From contig NZ_JACIGE010000005.1 in the NCBI RefSeq assembly GCF_014197755.1, positions 1 to 64,000 on the forward strand: a stretch of DNA of 64,000 nt, given 5' to 3'. This document shows positions 61,439-64,000 of the stretch, piece after piece (within the stretch, counting starts at the first letter, position 1; each line of letters opens with the position of its first letter). The DNA comes from Rhodocyclus tenuis (GTDB lineage: Bacteria > Pseudomonadota > Gammaproteobacteria > Burkholderiales > Rhodocyclaceae). A program made the translations under genes and the position numbers. The notes below the pieces were generated by a model. It was not told the DNA's origin, searched no databases, and was given only the letters and a program-made list of their open reading frames with translations.

Positions 61439-61816
61439 TGCGGTAACGCCAGCGACATACTGTTTACGCATAATCCCCGACATGGGGAGCGATCACGCCG
61501 CCTACACGTGGCTGGCCTTCGCGGCGAAAGCTTGGGCAAAATTTCCGCTGAACGACCTTCCAGCATTTTTAACAATGCGGGAGACGTTCGCGCGCGTCGG
61601 TATCCTTTGGCACCATGACCAGGCCGCAATCAACGACCAAAGCGCTAACCCATCGTGCCAAATGAGTCGCAAAATTCATCGGCCAGGCGCTTCCAAGCGT
61701 GCAAAACGACGGCCGCGCGTTAAGGGCTCCGATACCGCTGAATCCCGCGCCGTCCCTGAATATCCCGGCTTTTTTTCCCACTGCTTCAGCTGTGCCATAT
61801 CTCCCGCTCCCTCACA
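61439..61816. other. Phage left end (Mu attL-like) without credible gene
   Basis: 380 bp between the repressor stop and the phage end. It carries transposase-site-like sequences: TTTGGCAC 61606-61613 (plus), GTGCCAAATGAGTCGCAAAA 61655-61674 and the terminal element 61792-61816. The sites are widely spaced, as L1-L3 are in Mu. A frame open from 61401 to 61829 crosses the phage end and is not supported. Confidence 0.6.
61655..61816. repeat. Inverted transposase-site-like repeats at the phage left end
   Basis: The terminal 25 bp (61816-61792 on the minus strand, beginning TGTGAGGGAGCGGG) match the other end's terminus at 17 of 25 positions. 61674-61655 (TTTTGCG-N3-CATTTGGCAC) matches 22564-22583 at 17 of 20. 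Confidence 0.75.
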
Positions 61817-61821
61817 AGTGT
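61817..61821. repeat. Candidate target-site duplication, right copy (AGTGT)
   Basis: Immediately follows the CA that ends the phage; matches AGTGT at 22533-22537. Removing the phage would rejoin the host sequence as ...GACGATAGTGTCACTGTG.... Confidence 0.6.
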
Positions 61822-61844
61822 CACTGTGATGTTACCCGGCAAAG

Positions 61845-61876
61845 AAAAAGGGGTCAGGCTTACAGCCTGACCCCTT
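61845..61876 (-). terminator. Rho-independent terminator after rpoD-tRNA-Ile
   Basis: A perfect 13-bp stem: AAGGGGTCAGGCT (61848-61860), loop TAC, AGCCTGACCCCTT (61864-61876). Read on the minus strand it is followed by TTTTTC. It lies 8 bp after the tRNA 3' end and 31 bp from the prophage end, so it isolates the phage from rpoD transcription. Confidence 0.85.
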
Positions 61877-61884
61877 GTTTTCAT

Positions 61885-61961
61885 TGGTGGGCCCGCACGG
61901 ACTTGAACCGTGGACCAAAGGATTATGAGTCCTCTGCTCTAACCAACTGAGCTACAGGCCC
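61885..61961 (-). tRNA. ileX: tRNA-Ile (CAU anticodon, lysidine type)
   Basis: 77 nt. Read on the minus strand: acceptor GGGCCTG pairing with CGGGCCC, D-arm AGCTCAGTTGGTTAGAGC, anticodon loop CTCATAA with CAT, T-arm GGTTCAAGTCC and encoded ACCA end. Distinction from tRNA-Met: the sequence GGACTCATAATCC and the acceptor resemble tRNA-Ile2, in which C34 is changed to lysidine by TilS to read AUA. Located 7 bp after the rpoD stop. Confidence 0.85.
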
Positions 61962-61968
61962 GTGCTGC

Positions 61969-63936
<1,968 letters not shown>

Positions 63937-64000
63937 GACCATTTTCCCGGTTAGCGTTAGGTTGGAAAAACCGCTAATTTTATCACAGCTTAGCCTGTTT

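Larger units (their letters stand above)
22537..61816. mobile_element. Mu-like transposable prophage, about 39.3 kb, siphovirus-type tail
   Basis: Repressor, ner, transposase A and ATPase B lie at the high-coordinate end, followed by early, lysis, packaging, head and tail genes read leftwards, and a Dam methylase at the low-coordinate end. This is the Mu gene order in reverse orientation. Ends: outer 25-mers at 22537-22561 and, inverted, 61816-61792 match at 17 of 25 positions, and inner 20-mers at 22564-22583 and, inverted, 61674-61655 match at 17 of 20. AGTGT flanks both ends. I see no broken structural gene, so it may be inducible. A tail tube and tape measure without a contractile sheath, plus NlpC and a J-like tip, argue for a B3/D3112/RcapMu-like siphovirus. 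Confidence 0.9.

Noticed and set aside
61401-61829. 142-codon open frame on the plus strand across the phage left end
   Set aside because: It runs over the repressor end, the transposase-site repeats and the target duplication into host DNA, so it cannot be a conserved gene of either.

Overview
The window looks like the chromosome of a purple non-sulfur betaproteobacterium close to Rhodocyclus (Rhodocyclaceae). It is GC-rich. Its first 9.5 kb is part of a photosynthesis gene cluster: the 3' end of puhE, the Mg-chelatase genes bchI-bchD with bchO, then the carotenoid genes crtI, crtB, crtE and crtF. The housekeeping genes that follow have betaproteobacterial gene order. The genus is my inference from this combination; no 16S rRNA gene is present.

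From 9.6 to 22.5 kb the host backbone continues, all on the plus strand except the last gene: a DUF2325 protein, a proline/alanine-rich protein, miaB-phoH-ybeY-corC-lnt (tRNA thiomethylation, ribosome maturation and lipoprotein acylation, partly overlapping), glyQ-glyS, gmhB-plsC-ygjP-like peptidase, gloA, and an exported hypothetical gene on the minus strand. The lnt-glyQ gap holds two long hairpins whose loops carry a 21-nt sequence in opposite orientation.

From 22,537 to 61,816 there is an apparently intact Mu-like transposable prophage of about 39.3 kb. Its Mu-left (repressor/transposase) end lies at high coordinates, and almost all its genes are on the minus strand. In phage order: the repressor (plus strand) faces an operator array and ner; then come transposase A and ATPase B; a block of small, mostly winged-helix early proteins; Gam and a phage-borne RdgC; ASCH, GemA and Mor; a plus-strand superinfection-immunity gene; a lysis module; the Mu-type packaging and head genes (gp25-gp29, F, G, I/scaffold, T); a tail module of the long non-contractile type (tail tube, frameshifted G/GT chaperone, tape measure, NlpC/P60, giant J-like tip protein, no sheath); and finally a Dam-type adenine methyltransferase where Mu carries mom. 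The ends are supported by inverted transposase-site-like repeats and by AGTGT on both flanks. The plan is that of transposable siphophages such as B3, D3112 and RcapMu.

After the phage the host resumes with a hairpin terminator, tRNA-Ile(CAU) and rpoD, all read on the minus strand.

The most notable features are phage-specific: a duplicated two-dyad element directly upstream of the lysis and head operons (candidate Mor-dependent late promoters); a perfect T_TTT_TTC slippery site in the tail chaperone genes; a nested scaffold start; a deacetylase-like receptor-binding candidate inserted in the head-tail region; a hydrophobic N-terminal extension on the major capsid protein; and the Imm, RdgC and Dam genes, which may act in host takeover or phage competition.
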